In this document: piece after piece, positions 21,738 to 31,665 of the stretch
How positions within the stretch are numbered: position 1 is the stretch's first letter
How the letters are laid out: the number at the start of each line of letters is the position of its first letter
Assembly: GCF_963576675.1 (NCBI RefSeq)
Contig: NC_088913.1
Span: 77,251,001-77,315,000 of the forward strand
DNA length: 64,000 bases
Direction of reading: 5' to 3'
Source of the DNA: Euphorbia lathyris
Taxonomy: Eukaryota; Streptophyta; Magnoliopsida; Malpighiales; Euphorbiaceae
Made by a program: the position numbers and the translations under genes
The notes under the pieces: generated by a model
What the model was told of the DNA's origin: nothing
Seen by the model: the letters and a program-made list of their open reading frames with translations, nothing else
The model's database searches: none

Positions 21738-21943
21738 CCTTAAAAGGAATTCTGCCATGCTTTGCAAAGCTTGCTAATAGAGGTTTAAGTTATGATCGCA
21801 GGTGCCAGAGCTGCAATCTTCTTATAGAAGACGAAATTCATTTGCTGTTCCAGTGCCTAGAAGCTAAGAAAGTCTGGAAACAAGCGAAGCTCGATGGTCG
21901 AATGGACAAATTCCTCACCCATACCACACGACGTCTCATCTAG
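21738..21943 (+). pseudogene. LINE fragment: zinc-binding domain after reverse transcriptase (zf-RVT)
   Basis: One frame reads LPCFAKLANRGLSYDRRCQ, then SCNLLIEDEIHLLFQCLEAK and KVWKQ, stopping at a TAG near 21941. The CxxC...HLLFxC spacing with a following W is that of the zf-RVT domain found downstream of RT in plant L1-type LINEs. No RT is attached. 21944-22340 keeps moderate GC and may be further decayed element sequence, but I could not identify it. Confidence 0.7.
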
Positions 21944-22340
21944 GAATAACGCACCATCTATGTTGCATTTGACGTGATCGCTGTCTGATTTGAACCACTG
22001 AACCTAGACATCATTTCGTTTGCTGCCCCGACCCTTGGTTCGTCTGCCAATCTGCTATAAATCGTAGCGATGCCTGTAGTGCTTGTGTCGGCATCAACAA
22101 CTTGTCCTCCCATACCAGTTGGTTCTGTTGACCTCAGATAGACCGCAACGTAATAACAACGTCAGTGATGGTCTACTTGGTCTGATTAGCACAGATCTGC
22201 AAAACAGAATCACTATCGGAACTAAACATCTCAATATCAACCCTCATGTAATTCTAACATTTGTGGGCGTAAACACAGCCGACGAACAAGTTATGATCAT
22301 GTTCGACATCAGAATGATAGAAGAGGCAATGAATCGGGAT

Positions 22341-22639
22341 ATGACATTAATTTCTTTTTTTTTTTGTGAGTTTTTTTTTTTAGAATAAATGAAAGTTAAA
22401 CTTTTAACTTCTAAATTGGAGGTAATGAAAGTAAAGGAAATTTCATAAAAAGAAATTTATTTTAATAGAATAAATTTTAACTTTTCAATCCCTTCATATT
22501 TAAATTCGCAAACGAGTTAAACTTTTAATTTAATTTATATTTTATAAACTTAAACAAAATTAATTTAATTTTCATTTCCATTCCACTCTCTTTTAACCCT
22601 ACCCTCGTTAATCTGTAAACTCCCAAACAAAACTAATTT
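22341..22639. other. AT-rich, half of a GGTTAATGG-type MITE possible
   Basis: AACTTTTAACTTCTAAATTGG and CCCTACCCTCGTTAATC near the right side resemble the MITE at 24422-24808. No complete element was delimited. Confidence 0.3.
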
Positions 22640-22642
22640 AGT

Positions 22643-22728
22643 GTCTGTTTGTTTTCATTTTTCGGAACGCTTTTTGCTTTACAATACTAAAAGTGAAATC
22701 GAAAGTGTTTGGTAAAATTTCGAAAGGG
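22643..22728 (+). mobile_element. left half of a Tourist-like MITE
   Basis: TTA followed by GTGTCTGTTTGTTTTC and, later, GTGTTTGGTAAAATTTCGAA parallels the first half of the element at 9991-10192. The right half is missing. Confidence 0.55.
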
Positions 22729-22734
22729 ATAAGA

Positions 22735-23790
22735 TGCAAAAATGCCCTAACGTTTACAATTAAGAGAAATTTTACTCCTAACGTCTAAAATAATATAAAT
22801 TTACCCTTAACGTTGGTATCCAAGAACAATTTTACCCTAACATTGATAAGTTAGGTCAAATTGAAAAATAATTCATCAAACTGTATTCTCGATTATGAAT
22901 TCTATCATATACATTTCACATGTGCGTTATGAATTCTATCATATACATTTCACTTTATCACTAATTAGCAAAATATCACAAAAATATGATTAGAAGTGGA
23001 AAAAATATAAAAACATATTTTATTTTGTACTGGTTTCATAAAAAAATGCAAATATTTTGTGGAATTTAAAAATATTAATCTCTAATTCTATTATTAAATT
23101 ATAAAAAAATATAAAATCATTTTTTAGAACAAAAATACATGCAATTGGTGCAGAATAAAAAATAAAATAGGTCTAATACATTACCGGCTCCTTAAACTTG
23201 CCCATAATAGTAAATTGACTCTCTAAACTTTACAAATGTTTCACCAGCTCACTGAACTTGATTATTTTGTAACATTAGCTCTCTAAACTTGTCTATAAAA
23301 GTATATTAGCTCTTTGAACTTTATAAGTGTCCCACCAACTCCATAACAACTGAATACAAAAACCTATTAAACCTAAATTCTAAAAATACATCTTCGTCTA
23401 TTTGAGAGGTAATTTTTTCTCTTCTCATACCTTTCAACCTATTTTAAGAGTTACTGTTGCAGGTTTGAGAGATTAAATTGATGAGGATTGAGAGTTAATA
23501 TTATTGTTTTCGTATTTACTTGTTACCGAATAAGCAAGTTTAGAGAGTTGGTGAGAAACTTATAAAATTCAGAGATCTAACCTACTTTTATTGACAAGTT
23601 CAAAGAGTCGGTGATGTGGAATAATTAAGTTCAAGGAGCTGGTCAGACACTTGTAAAGTGAGTCAATCTACTATTATGGACAAATTCAGGTTGGTGATGT
23701 ATTAAACCAATAAAATATCTCTATTCTAAAATGATGTCTGAAATTGTTAATGTTAAGGGTAAAATTGACTCTCAACCTAAACATAGGGCC
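22735..23790. mobile_element. 'TTTTACCCCTAACGTT' MITE remnant, split by a nested MITE
   Basis: Repeats of ACCCTTAACGTTGG, CAATTTTACCCTAACATTGA and GTTAAGGGTAAAATTG at the two sides match the family at 54758-55278. An internal block with TGCAATTGGTGCAGAAT is the reverse complement of one in that copy. The right end is shortened. The element at 23170-23708 is inserted in it. Confidence 0.6.
23170..23708. mobile_element. Mutator-like MITE, long TIRs, 9-bp TSD
   Basis: The left end GGTCTAATACATTACC... and right end ...GGTGATGTATTAAACC form long inverted repeats (about 95 bp, sharing CATAATAGT, TGACTC, GAACTT blocks). Perfect 9-bp direct repeats AATAAAATA flank it (23161-23169, 23709-23717). Nine-base duplications are diagnostic of the Mutator superfamily. 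Non-coding, 539 bp. Confidence 0.85.
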
Positions 23791-24074
23791 GACCCTGGGT
23801 CTAGGCCCAAGATGCGTCGACATAGGGTCTAGGGTTGGAGGGGGCCCTTTTTTTTTATGTATATATGAAAGTTAATTTTTTTTAATATAGGAGGACCTAA
23901 TTCTTTCTAAAAGCTCATTGACAAAAAAAAAAAAACATGTACAACCTTTACACTTTAATTACTAAAAAATGAGCTCTTATTACTTATTTTCCCAGGGCAC
24001 TTAAATTCTCAAGACCGGTCCTGCCTAAACATTGGAGGTATTTTTTTGCCGTTAACAAATATTATTATTATTAT

Positions 24075-24421
24075 TTGTCACTGAACTTACATGGTTATTT
24101 CAAAATGGTCACTTAACTTCAATTTGTCTCAATAGAATCACTCAACTTTGAATTTTGTTTCAATTAGGTCACTATGACGATTTCTGTGATTAAAAAATAT
24201 CGGAATAATGACATAAGTGATACATCAATATGAGACAACTAATGTTTCTAACCGAAGTGACACATGACATCCACATATACGCCACCCGACTAATGTTTCT
24301 AATGTTTCATAAAAAATAATGACATGTTGTTGTCATATGCGCTAAAATTGACGAAGTGACCTAATTGAGACAAAACTCAAAAAGTTGCGTGATTTTATTG
24401 ACACAAATTGAAGTTATAGTT
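24075..24421. mobile_element. MITE with GGTCACT inverted ends, right end truncated
   Basis: CACTTAACTTCAATTTGTC, CACTCAACTTTGAATTTTG and CAATTAGGTCACT on the left are mirrored on the right by GTGACCTAATTGAGAC and ACAAATTGAAGTTATAG. The right terminus is missing, cut where the next MITE begins. Confidence 0.65.
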
Positions 24422-24808
24422 GCCCTTGTTTGAGAGGAGGTTAATGGAAGTAAATAGGAGTAATGGAAGGTTAAGTATTGAGTTAACCTTATTTGGGAGT
24501 TATTTTTTGAGAGTAAATGGAGGTTAATGGGGTTAAATGTTTACTTCCTCTAACCTCCAAACTCTAACCTCCAAATTGGGGGTTAATGGAAGTAACGTAA
24601 ACTTTTTAAAATTTTTTTGTCTCTACAGAGTAAATTTAACATTCCTTCCCCTCCATATTTAAACTCCCAAACAAGATTAAACATTTAACCTCATTTACAT
24701 CCTATAAACTCCCAAATAAGGTTAATTGTTAACTTTTCGTTCCATCACTTCCCCTCCCTTTTCATTACCTCCTAACTCTCCCCTCCATTAACTTCCAAAC
24801 AAAGGCTA
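24422..24808. mobile_element. MITE with GCCYTTGTTTG termini
   Basis: The left end (GCCCTTGTTTGAGAGG, GGTTAATGGAAGT) is inverted at the right end (CTCCCCTCCATTAACTTCC, CAAACAAAGGC). The interior has more GGTTAATGG/CCATTAACC pairs. The termini resemble Tourist/hAT MITEs. It ends about 100 bp upstream of the F-box start, so it could influence that promoter. Confidence 0.6.
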
Positions 24809-24914
24809 AGTCAATGATGCATTTAACTCTCAAATTATTCTTATTGGTATATTTCTCTTTCCCTTTCATTCAAACGAAAGACTGTTTTAGAGTTTTTGTT
24901 GTGCTTGCAAAACA

Positions 24915-25893
24915 ATGGCAGCTCTTCCCCAAGAAGTGATAGAAGAAATACTTTCAAGACTGCCAGTGAAATCACTTCTCAGATTCAAATCGGCATCCAA
25001 GAAGTGGTACTCTTTAATTTCTGCAAATCATAAATTTGCCAAATTTCATTTAAAACAATCTTCTGCATCTAAGGATCTTCTTTTCTTCCAAATCCCTTTG
25101 GATGGAGCTATATTTCAATATTCAGATGTGGATAGTTACGAATCAAGAAGAATCAATTTTCCCCTTGAAATAGCGACCCCGTGTCGACTCATAGGGTCAG
25201 CCAACGGATTGATTTGTGTAGCCCCTTGGTACGAAGGGCACTGCTGCTTTATATGGAATCCATGCACTGGTGAGTCTAAAAGAATATATGTACCCATTCA
25301 AATTGCTGGTTATAAGGCTATTTGGTTTTGGTTATGATTCAATTTCTGATGATTACAAAATTGTTGGAGATTGGGATTCCCACCTTCAGATTTTCTCCTT
25401 GAAAACAAATTCATGGAAGATACTTCAATATTCTTTACCAATGACAAAGAATGCTTTCCATTCAAATGGAGCTCTTCATTGGTGTGTTGGTCCACAGATC
25501 ACTATTTTTGATTTAGCAAAGGAGAAAATTTCTTTTTTAGATCTTCCGGAAGGAATTAATTTTGTCGGAGGCTATAAGTCTTGTTGGGTTCCGTTGTTCG
25601 ACTACCAAGGCTCATTGTGCGCATCTGGTCGCAAGTCTATTTGGGTGATGAAGGAATACGGGAACTCCAAATCTTGGGCTAAATTGAGTACATCTCTGCC
25701 TGAGGAATATGCGAAACCTATTGGAATTTCTAGGGTTGGGGAAGTTGTATTTTGCACAAATGGTGGATTGGTAAAATCTGATATCCAAGGCAAGGTGTGT
25801 GGGGATGATAAGTCACAGATGAGACATTATGCAGATGCATTTGTATACAAAGAGTCGCTAATTTCACCCAAATGTTTCGATCCAGAAAGATGA
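24915..25893 (+). pseudogene. F-box protein with FBA-type C-terminus, single frameshift
   Basis: The N-terminus (LPQEVIEEILSRLPVKSLL, RFKSASKKWYSLI) is a canonical F-box for binding SKP1 in SCF ubiquitin ligases. The rest (FIWNPCTGESKRI, GFGYDSISDDYKIV, VMKEYGNSKSWAKL) is an F-box-associated domain of the kind that recognises substrates. One extra A near 25314 shifts the frame: the first frame ends at 25337 after 140 codons, and the rest continues to 25893. The intact paralog at 55497-56495 lacks the extra base and fixes the expected length at about 325 residues. The truncated product would keep only the F-box. A sequencing error is the main alternative to a true mutation. Confidence 0.9.
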
Positions 25894-26434
25894 TAAATTG
25901 ATTGGGTTAGGGGTTTGGGTTGTCATTGTTATTGTTGTTATGTTTAACTTATGAAGAAGTGTTCAAAGTTGCTACTATTTGTAACATCAATTATGAATTC
26001 AATGCTTTGCAACTGTTAGACAAATGTTCAACAACTTCAGGCTTTGTTCTATTGCTGTGTAGTTTTGTTATATTGTCAGGCTTCAAATTGGTTGTTCTAT
26101 CTATCCCCTTTGTGCCTGAAAGTGGTTGCCACACATTCAGGTGACTCTCTATCTAAGCTGATTACATTCGTTTTGGTTTTTTCTGTTAAAATTTTAATTA
26201 GTACATACGTGTTCTTCTTTCTTTCTTGAACTAAAGTTGCCAGGATATGGTTTAATTTTAATTAGTGCATAAGATTTTTCGGTTATCCCATTGAATGTGT
26301 GGGCATCCTAAATGGAACTACTTGGTGAATTGAGCGTCAATTGAGCTTTTGTGTCATCTTCGGTGGGGAGCACTTATTTAGGTTTGGAGCGGCTAGCGTA
26401 AAACTTAGCCACATCTTATGGACATTAACCAAAA

Positions 26435-26534
26435 GTGTATGATCATACCAGCACTAATACTCCGTAGTTAAACGTGCTAGGGTCAGAATAGTACTAACAT
26501 AGGTGAACTCTTGAGAAGTTCTCGTGTTGCATCC
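26435..26534 (+). mobile_element. 5S rRNA-derived sequence (not a functional 5S gene)
   Basis: GATCATACCAGCACTAAT, CTCCGTAGTTAAACGTGCT, GAATAGTACTAACATAGGTG and CTCGTGTTGCATCC follow plant 5S rRNA in order. About 18 nt after CACTAAT (the GCACCGG... block) are missing, and there are a dozen or so substitutions, including in the C-box region. With 100 bp instead of 120 it cannot be a normal 5S gene. Its 3' end is followed within seven bases by an RTE 3' tail. It is either the head of a 5S-derived SINE or a piece of a Cassandra-type TRIM, which carries 5S in its LTR. Confidence 0.85.
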
Positions 26535-26540
26535 AAAATT

Positions 26541-26601
26541 TTAGTTCATGTTAGACGACCCCGAATCAATTCGGGATAAGGCTTTTCTGTTGTTGTTTTT
26601 G
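26541..26601 (+). mobile_element. RTE 3' tail joined to the 5S-like head
   Basis: TTCATGTTAGACGACCCCGA and ATTCGGGATAAGGCTTTTC then TTGTTGTT match the last 60 bp of the RTE LINE at 11890-11955 with several substitutions. The hairpin CCCGAATCAATTCGGG is preserved. It starts right after the 5S-like part. Confidence 0.85.
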
Positions 26602-27414
26602 TGGCATAAATAGATTATGCAGGCAGTACAGGTATCGCTTTTCCAGATTTCTTTCTTGCTTTGAATTTTCTGTCATCAGTTGCCACTCAAAATAAGTATC
26701 CTAATACCACGTCATCTAGCACTCTTTTAAGCACCCTCTATTGACGATGCTCTTAAAGCGAAACAGCTCTTCTCTGAATGCTGGTTTGAATTTCTCTGAG
26801 TTTATAGCTGATACAAGTGTGATATGTATGTTTATTTGATGCAAAAAGTTAAACATTCTTTCCATTATTATGTTCTCTGAGTAAAGTGTACTTGATTATT
26901 CATTCTTACTGTATAAATACATTAATTGATCTTGTGGAATACATTTTCAAATTCCACCTATCTTGTTGATTAGCTTCACACAGTTTTGTGGAATTGAAAT
27001 TCTATTATTTATTTATTTATTTCCTCATTTCAAGCAGTAAATTTTGGAATTGCAAATGAGGTCCTCAAAATTGAGCAATTCATTCATTCCAAGCAAAGCC
27101 TTAATCGGAATCTTTTTCCTCTTTCAACATCATTAATATAGATTGTAAAGTCATTTGGATTAGTTTCTATTTTTTGAGCCAAGAAACGTGATATCATCTT
27201 TATCCTTTTAGGTATTTGATTTGCCTCAGTTGAAAGTTTTGGTAAAAGTACTCGAACACGATTAGATGCTAAGTCAATTGTTTATATGCTTCGTGGATTT
27301 AATGCTCCAATTGGTATGACTATGTTATGGCAAACAACTGTTATTTTCAATTTGTTGATTTGAGTGCCTTGGTTCATTTCATATAAGGATAATGCCAGTG
27401 GCGGGCTTTGTGTG

Positions 27415-27535
27415 TCCTTCTCGGTATAGGTTTTTGTTTCCATCAAGGGAAACTGCACTTATGTTGCTGAACAGACCTTTGGTTGGTGCTTCTCCTTCGC
27501 GATGATTGAAAGAGGGATTGAAATATTGCGAACAC
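27415..27535 (-). pseudogene. RLK fragment: LRR C-cap region
   Basis: GGTTTTTGTTTCCATCAAGG, TTGCTGAACAGACCTTTGG and TTGGTGCTTCTCCTTCGCG match the segment coding for the last LRR and cap of the RLK (17900-18000). It is a detached piece. It lies on the wrong side of the kinase fragment at 27930 to belong to it, so it comes from another copy. Confidence 0.7.
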
Positions 27536-27555
27536 ATGTTGACATATATTATAAA

Positions 27556-27925
27556 TTTCTGAAATTTTGCTTAAGTTGTTTGTGACAGCACATAGAAAAT
27601 ATGGAGAGTGATTAGTTTTATTTTTCCTAATTTTACTGGTATTGTTAAATGAATGACCGGTTCATATGACCGGTTCATTGCAACTAAATTTCATAGTGAA
27701 TTAAATTCACAACTAAATTTCTTCAGAATTTCTTATAATAGTCTTGAATCCTTTTCTATTATTAGGTATGAGGATCCTGTTTTCCCAGAGAAGGCTATAT
27801 TGATACTGTTCTTGGCATCAACCAGGTAAAACTTCTATAACTATTAATTCTTTGTAGACCTCGATCATTATTAAATGTCTGATGCATGTTTGAGCTGATA
27901 TTTATTGAAAAATTCATGCAATTTC
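27556..27925. repeat. segment paralogous to 13290-13705 (empty-site copy)
   Basis: Collinear with 13290-13705 and carrying the uninterrupted target TTGTTTGTGACAGCA at 27576-27590. It contains a short local duplication of TGACCGGTTCAT (27653-27680) absent from the other copy. Confidence 0.8.
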
Positions 27926-27929
27926 TGTT

Positions 27930-28500
27930 GAGCATGCAATTTCCAGGATTGATGCAATATATTTTATCACATCTGCTCCATCTTGTCTCTAATTTCTCGA
28001 ATCTCGTTACCATCATCCTCCATAGCTTGTGATGTTGATATAACCACATCTCCATAGCTTGAACATAATGTAATGCAGATGAAACATCATTGGAACACGA
28101 AGCCTTTGGGCAAGGCTTAAACTTCTTGATTCATTACTGCCATCTTCACATGGATGAAGCCACTTTTCCAAGCTCCCAATCTCCATAAAATCATCAACCA
28201 AAGTTTTGAAGTCATTGCCTTTATAATCAATGGTGGAGCAGTATGTTAAGAGCTTCACTAGGTTCAAGTGTCAGATATTGCACAATGCTTTGCATTCAGC
28301 AAGAAAGCTCTTGGAAGCTCCATGTTGTTGAAGTTTGAGTACCTTCACGGCTACTAATCTTTCAGCTTCGAGATTTAGATTTCCTTTATATACTGAGCTA
28401 AAAGTACCTTCTCCGACGACGCCTTCAGTTGCTTGCAAGAGGTCTTTAAATGAAACTCGAGGAAGTTTATTGAGCATATGTATTGTGTTGGGTAATTGTT
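27930..28500 (-). pseudogene. LRR-RLK kinase remnant with internal deletions
   Basis: The minus strand reads PRVSFKDLLQATEG, then a shortened VVGEGTFSSVYKG (the ENI residues are gone), VAVKVLKLQQHG, a stop, then NLVKLLTYCSTIDYKG and MEIGSLEKWLHPCEDG, after which sequence jumps to exon-2-like material near 27930-28060. The catalytic HCDLKP and DFG regions are deleted. A third RLK relic of the same subfamily as 14950-19798. Confidence 0.88.
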
Positions 28501-28639
28501 CTAAATATGTAAATAAGCTTCCAGTTTTATAATTTTCTCGTTTTTTTATTTCAACCATTAAGTGAAATTAAGTTTTTAACATAAAACTCAAATCAAATTA
28601 CACTGATAGCAGTTGAAGTTTGAGCCTCCAGTTTTATAA

Positions 28640-29560
28640 TTTTCTCCTTTTTTCCGCAGTTTACCAATATTGAAAGAAACTCAGAGTTGAATCATAACAA
28701 TTGCAGGCTATGGAGAAGAAAAAACGCATGTACATGAAACCGAGCTTACATTGATATGGTCTGATTTTAATTCCTAATACAGAAACTATATACCACACAT
28801 TTAAGCTCTAATGCCATATGTATATGTAAGAAAACCACAAAAGATGTGCTTTAACACAAATCCAGAAATGATGCAGAAAAATCTCAAAAGAGCAGATTTA
28901 CCATCCAATTGCAATACTTGCCAATTACATTGTCCAGTTAAGAAGTCATCTTCTGCTTGAATAATATTGTGCCATTTGTCATTCTTCTTCATCCCTGTAT
29001 GTCATTCTGCTTCTGACTTTTTTTTTTGCTGAGACAGAATTACTGTGTAAAAATGCATCAATTACTGTGTGAAACTGCACTATTAAAATTAAATAAAACA
29101 TCAAGGTAAAATCTGTGTATGGAAATAAAACATTAAAGTTGGCATAAAAAAAAAAAGATGACTCAATGCACTCATCAAGCCATGAGATGAGGATCATTCT
29201 TTCCATAAAATTCTTGAAGCATATATTGCAAATTTTTCTAGATGTGCTTCATTTTCTATAAAGGATCACAATCAAGCAAATCATCATTTTAATAGTTCCT
29301 CCAGCATCAAAGTTTTAAGGTGACCTAAACACAAATGGTTCACTCTTTTACCTTAAAAACTAGAACACCAATGTGGCAAATATAAGACTGTTACTCATAT
29401 TTGGTTCATGAAACCCATCAACCTAAGACTGATACAATACTCAAACAAAGTTTACCGCTAAACAATGAATACCTTTATATATGTAATTTTAACAACAGTT
29501 TCACATAAATTAACATCTAATACATTCAGCACAACAATCTATTCATCATTTAATTCTGTG
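28640..29560. repeat. segmental duplication with 38885-39675
   Basis: Long near-identical stretches (for example ATTTTAATTCCTAATACAGA, ACACAAATCCAGAAATGATG, TCCAATTGCAATACTTGCCA, GATCACAATCAAGCAAATCA) in the same order, with small indels. No coding sequence was found in either copy. This copy lies downstream of the minus-strand F-box gene and may include its 3' transcribed region. Confidence 0.85.
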
Positions 29561-29979
29561 TATTAAGATCTAATACAATACTAGTTAACAGTATAACTTA
29601 TAATCTCTTTGTATTTTGCACCTTTAAGGGTTGTACGTGCCACACATGTTAACAAATAGCAGAAATGAAATGTACATGCCGCAACAGAATACTAGCTACG
29701 GTTCGTGCACATAATCTCCCATAAATAAGTAAGTATTTGCTATCCGGACACAAAACGCAAATTTGAATGCAATACGGAAAGAGAAACAGAGGAATGAAGA
29801 AACCAGCACAGATGCAAATACTCTTTTGCATTACATAAATATAACACAATCAACATAGAACAACATACTTTTATAGCTAACTAAGACAACATATTACTAA
29901 TCAAAGGAAAAATCAATCCAGCTTTATGCAATGAACATAATAGTAAATCAATAGCATCCTGAAATAACAATAAATATAA
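29561..29979. other. spacer 3' of the F-box gene
   Basis: AT-rich, no repeats or coding frames supported. It probably includes the 3' UTR of the minus-strand F-box gene. Confidence 0.4.
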
Positions 29980-31104
29980 TTAAGATTGAGAATTACCGCT
30001 TGACAATTTTAATCCGCTTTTTATGAGTCGGAGCAACAACATCAACATTTTCTTAGCCTCCTCTAATTCTAATTTGTTGTTGTTGTTGTTAATCTTCTGT
30101 GAAGTAATCCATCCAGTTGCAGATCTGATCAACACTTCATCCTTATTTATGAACCCAATCACTTCTTCTCTGAACCGCATCATGGACGCTCGTGGAGTCC
30201 TTACTGTTAACTTCATCCATGATTCCACTAAACCATATTCTTTCATCATCCATATATGAGTCACAAAGCCTTCAGCTTCAACAGTTAGGCGAATAAGGGC
30301 AATTGATGATTCCCCAAATTCCTTAATATCGAATCGATCCTGTTCCCTAATACCGAATCTATGCAGTCCAGAAGTTGCCAAACATTCCGGCAATGGAATG
30401 TGGTCAAAAGCCTCACCCTTCACATCAAACACCATAATCATATTCAACCTAATATTACCATCATGACCACAGGCAAACCAATGAAACCTACCATTTACAA
30501 AAACGATTGTATTACACTGCTTATCCCAATTCTTGGGGACAGAAACAATTCTACTCCAACAATTCGAATTAAGTGAGTAAATAAAACCATACCAACACGA
30601 GCTGATAAATAAGATTTTGTAATCCTGGGTCCTCTCATCAAATCCGAAGCCCTTAACATTCCAACCTCTCAACGATGAGAAAGATGGAGGAACTGACAGA
30701 AAATGCCCAATTGAAGGGTTACAGAGGACGAAGTTAACAACGAGACTACCGCTCCATTCATAAATACAGAAACAGATCAAACCGTTGACAGACCCGATGA
30801 TATTAATCCAGCATTTGGGATTACAAGGAAGGCGAAATAACATGGAACGGAAGTAATCTTCATTGTAAAAATGCAATAAGTAACTTCCAGTTTTATCTAA
30901 AATATCCCGTTCATACAGAAAACTTTGGGAATTTTTGGTTAGGGTTTTATGAAGGTGGCTTGAAATGAACTTGGGACTTGTGATAAGAGAATACCATGAT
31001 TTACAGACGCATCTGCACTGCATAATCGACTTTATCGGCAGCCTCCACAATATCGTCTCTACTACCACTTCATCTGGCAGTGCTAAATAATCCAACATTC
31101 TCAA
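29980..31104 (-). CDS. F-box protein with F-box-associated (FBA) domain, intact
   Basis: A 374-codon open frame on the minus strand. Residues 8-50 form the F-box (LPDEVVVETILWRLPIKSIM, CVCKSWYSLI), the SKP1-binding module of SCF E3 ligases. Residues about 100-330 form an FBA-type domain (GSVNGLICFCIYEW, VLCNPSIGHFLSVPP, GFGFDERTQDYKILF, WMMKEYGLVESWMKL), expected to bind the substrate. An Asn run (INNNNN, encoded by a TTG-type microsatellite) precedes a Leu-rich tail. The start MRMLDYLALP is supported by a TATA box about 60 bp upstream; the second Met two codons on is an alternative. It is only distantly related to the F-box pair at 24915 and 55497. The substrate is unknown. Confidence 0.88.
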   Translation of the reverse strand: MRMLDYLALPDEVVVETILWRLPIKSIMQCRCVCKSWYSLITSPKFISSHLHKTLTKNSQSFLYERDILDKTGSYLLHFYNEDYFRSMLFRLPCNPKCWINIIGSVNGLICFCIYEWSGSLVVNFVLCNPSIGHFLSVPPSFSSLRGWNVKGFGFDERTQDYKILFISSCWYGFIYSLNSNCWSRIVSVPKNWDKQCNTIVFVNGRFHWFACGHDGNIRLNMIMVFDVKGEAFDHIPLPECLATSGLHRFGIREQDRFDIKEFGESSIALIRLTVEAEGFVTHIWMMKEYGLVESWMKLTVRTPRASMMRFREEVIGFINKDEVLIRSATGWITSQKINNNNNKLELEEAKKMLMLLLRLIKSGLKLSSGNSQS

Positions 31105-31161
31105 CTTCTGGTTTGTTTTTTTTAAGTTGAGAACGATAATCAGAGAGATAAAAACAAGGTA

Positions 31162-31169
31162 TTTATAAT
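31162..31169 (-). promoter_or_regulatory. TATA box of the F-box gene
   Basis: Minus-strand ATTATAAATACC lies about 60 bp upstream of the ATG at 31102-31104, suitable for a short 5' leader. Confidence 0.55.
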
Positions 31170-31204
31170 ATGTGAAGGGCGGCGGTAGTTTTCTTTGTTT
31201 TCAA

Positions 31205-31665
31205 TAAGACCTAATTTAGCTCTAATGTTTTTGGTGAGGTGCGTATTTAGCTCTAACGTATTAAATAGTTCAAATTTAATCCTAATATTTTAAAAAAAGA
31301 TTAATTTTTGATCTATATTACCAAAATTATAAAAAAGTTGGTTAGACTGTTACATCAAGCATTCCAAACAAGTTTATCGATAAATTTTTGTTGATTATTT
31401 CTAACTTTATTAGTAACACAGTAAATATATTAGACAGTTTGAAATTTTTTTATCATGTATGAGCCTTAGTTGTTTGCATTTTAACATGTTTTTGAAATTG
31501 TGTTAATAACACATTAAATGTTTTAGACATAATTGATATTTAGAGAGTCCAATGTAACAACTATATAACAGCCTTTTCAAATTTTTGGTGACCTATGACT
31601 AAAATTGAATCTACACTTCACCGAAAACGTTACAGTTAAATTTCGTCTTTAATATTTTTTTAAAG
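31205..31665. mobile_element. MITE-like element with degenerate inverted ends
   Basis: TAATGTTTTTGGTGAGGTGC and TTTAGCTCTAACG at the left are mirrored by CACTTCACCGAAAACGTTAC and AATTGAATCTACACTTC at the right. The match is imperfect and no target duplication is clear. It lies directly upstream of the F-box promoter. Confidence 0.5.

Larger units (their letters stand above)
25894..27390 (+). repeat. 3' flank duplicated at 56496-57170
   Basis: Collinear matches with the region after the intact F-box gene include GACAAATGTTCAACAACT, GCCAGGATATGGTTTAAT, TTTTTCGGTTATCCCATTGA, ACTTGATTATTCATT and AATGCTCCAATTGGTATGAC. This copy is about 800 bp longer because of insertions between about 26317 and 26880, including the 5S/RTE composite. 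No gene is seen. Confidence 0.8.

Noticed and set aside
22083..22388. 101-codon frame after the zf-RVT fragment as a gene
   Set aside because: No recognised domain, ends in a poly-T-derived Phe tail, and follows LINE debris.
26435..26534. Functional 5S rRNA gene
   Set aside because: About 18 nt are missing, many substitutions are present, and it is fused to an RTE tail.
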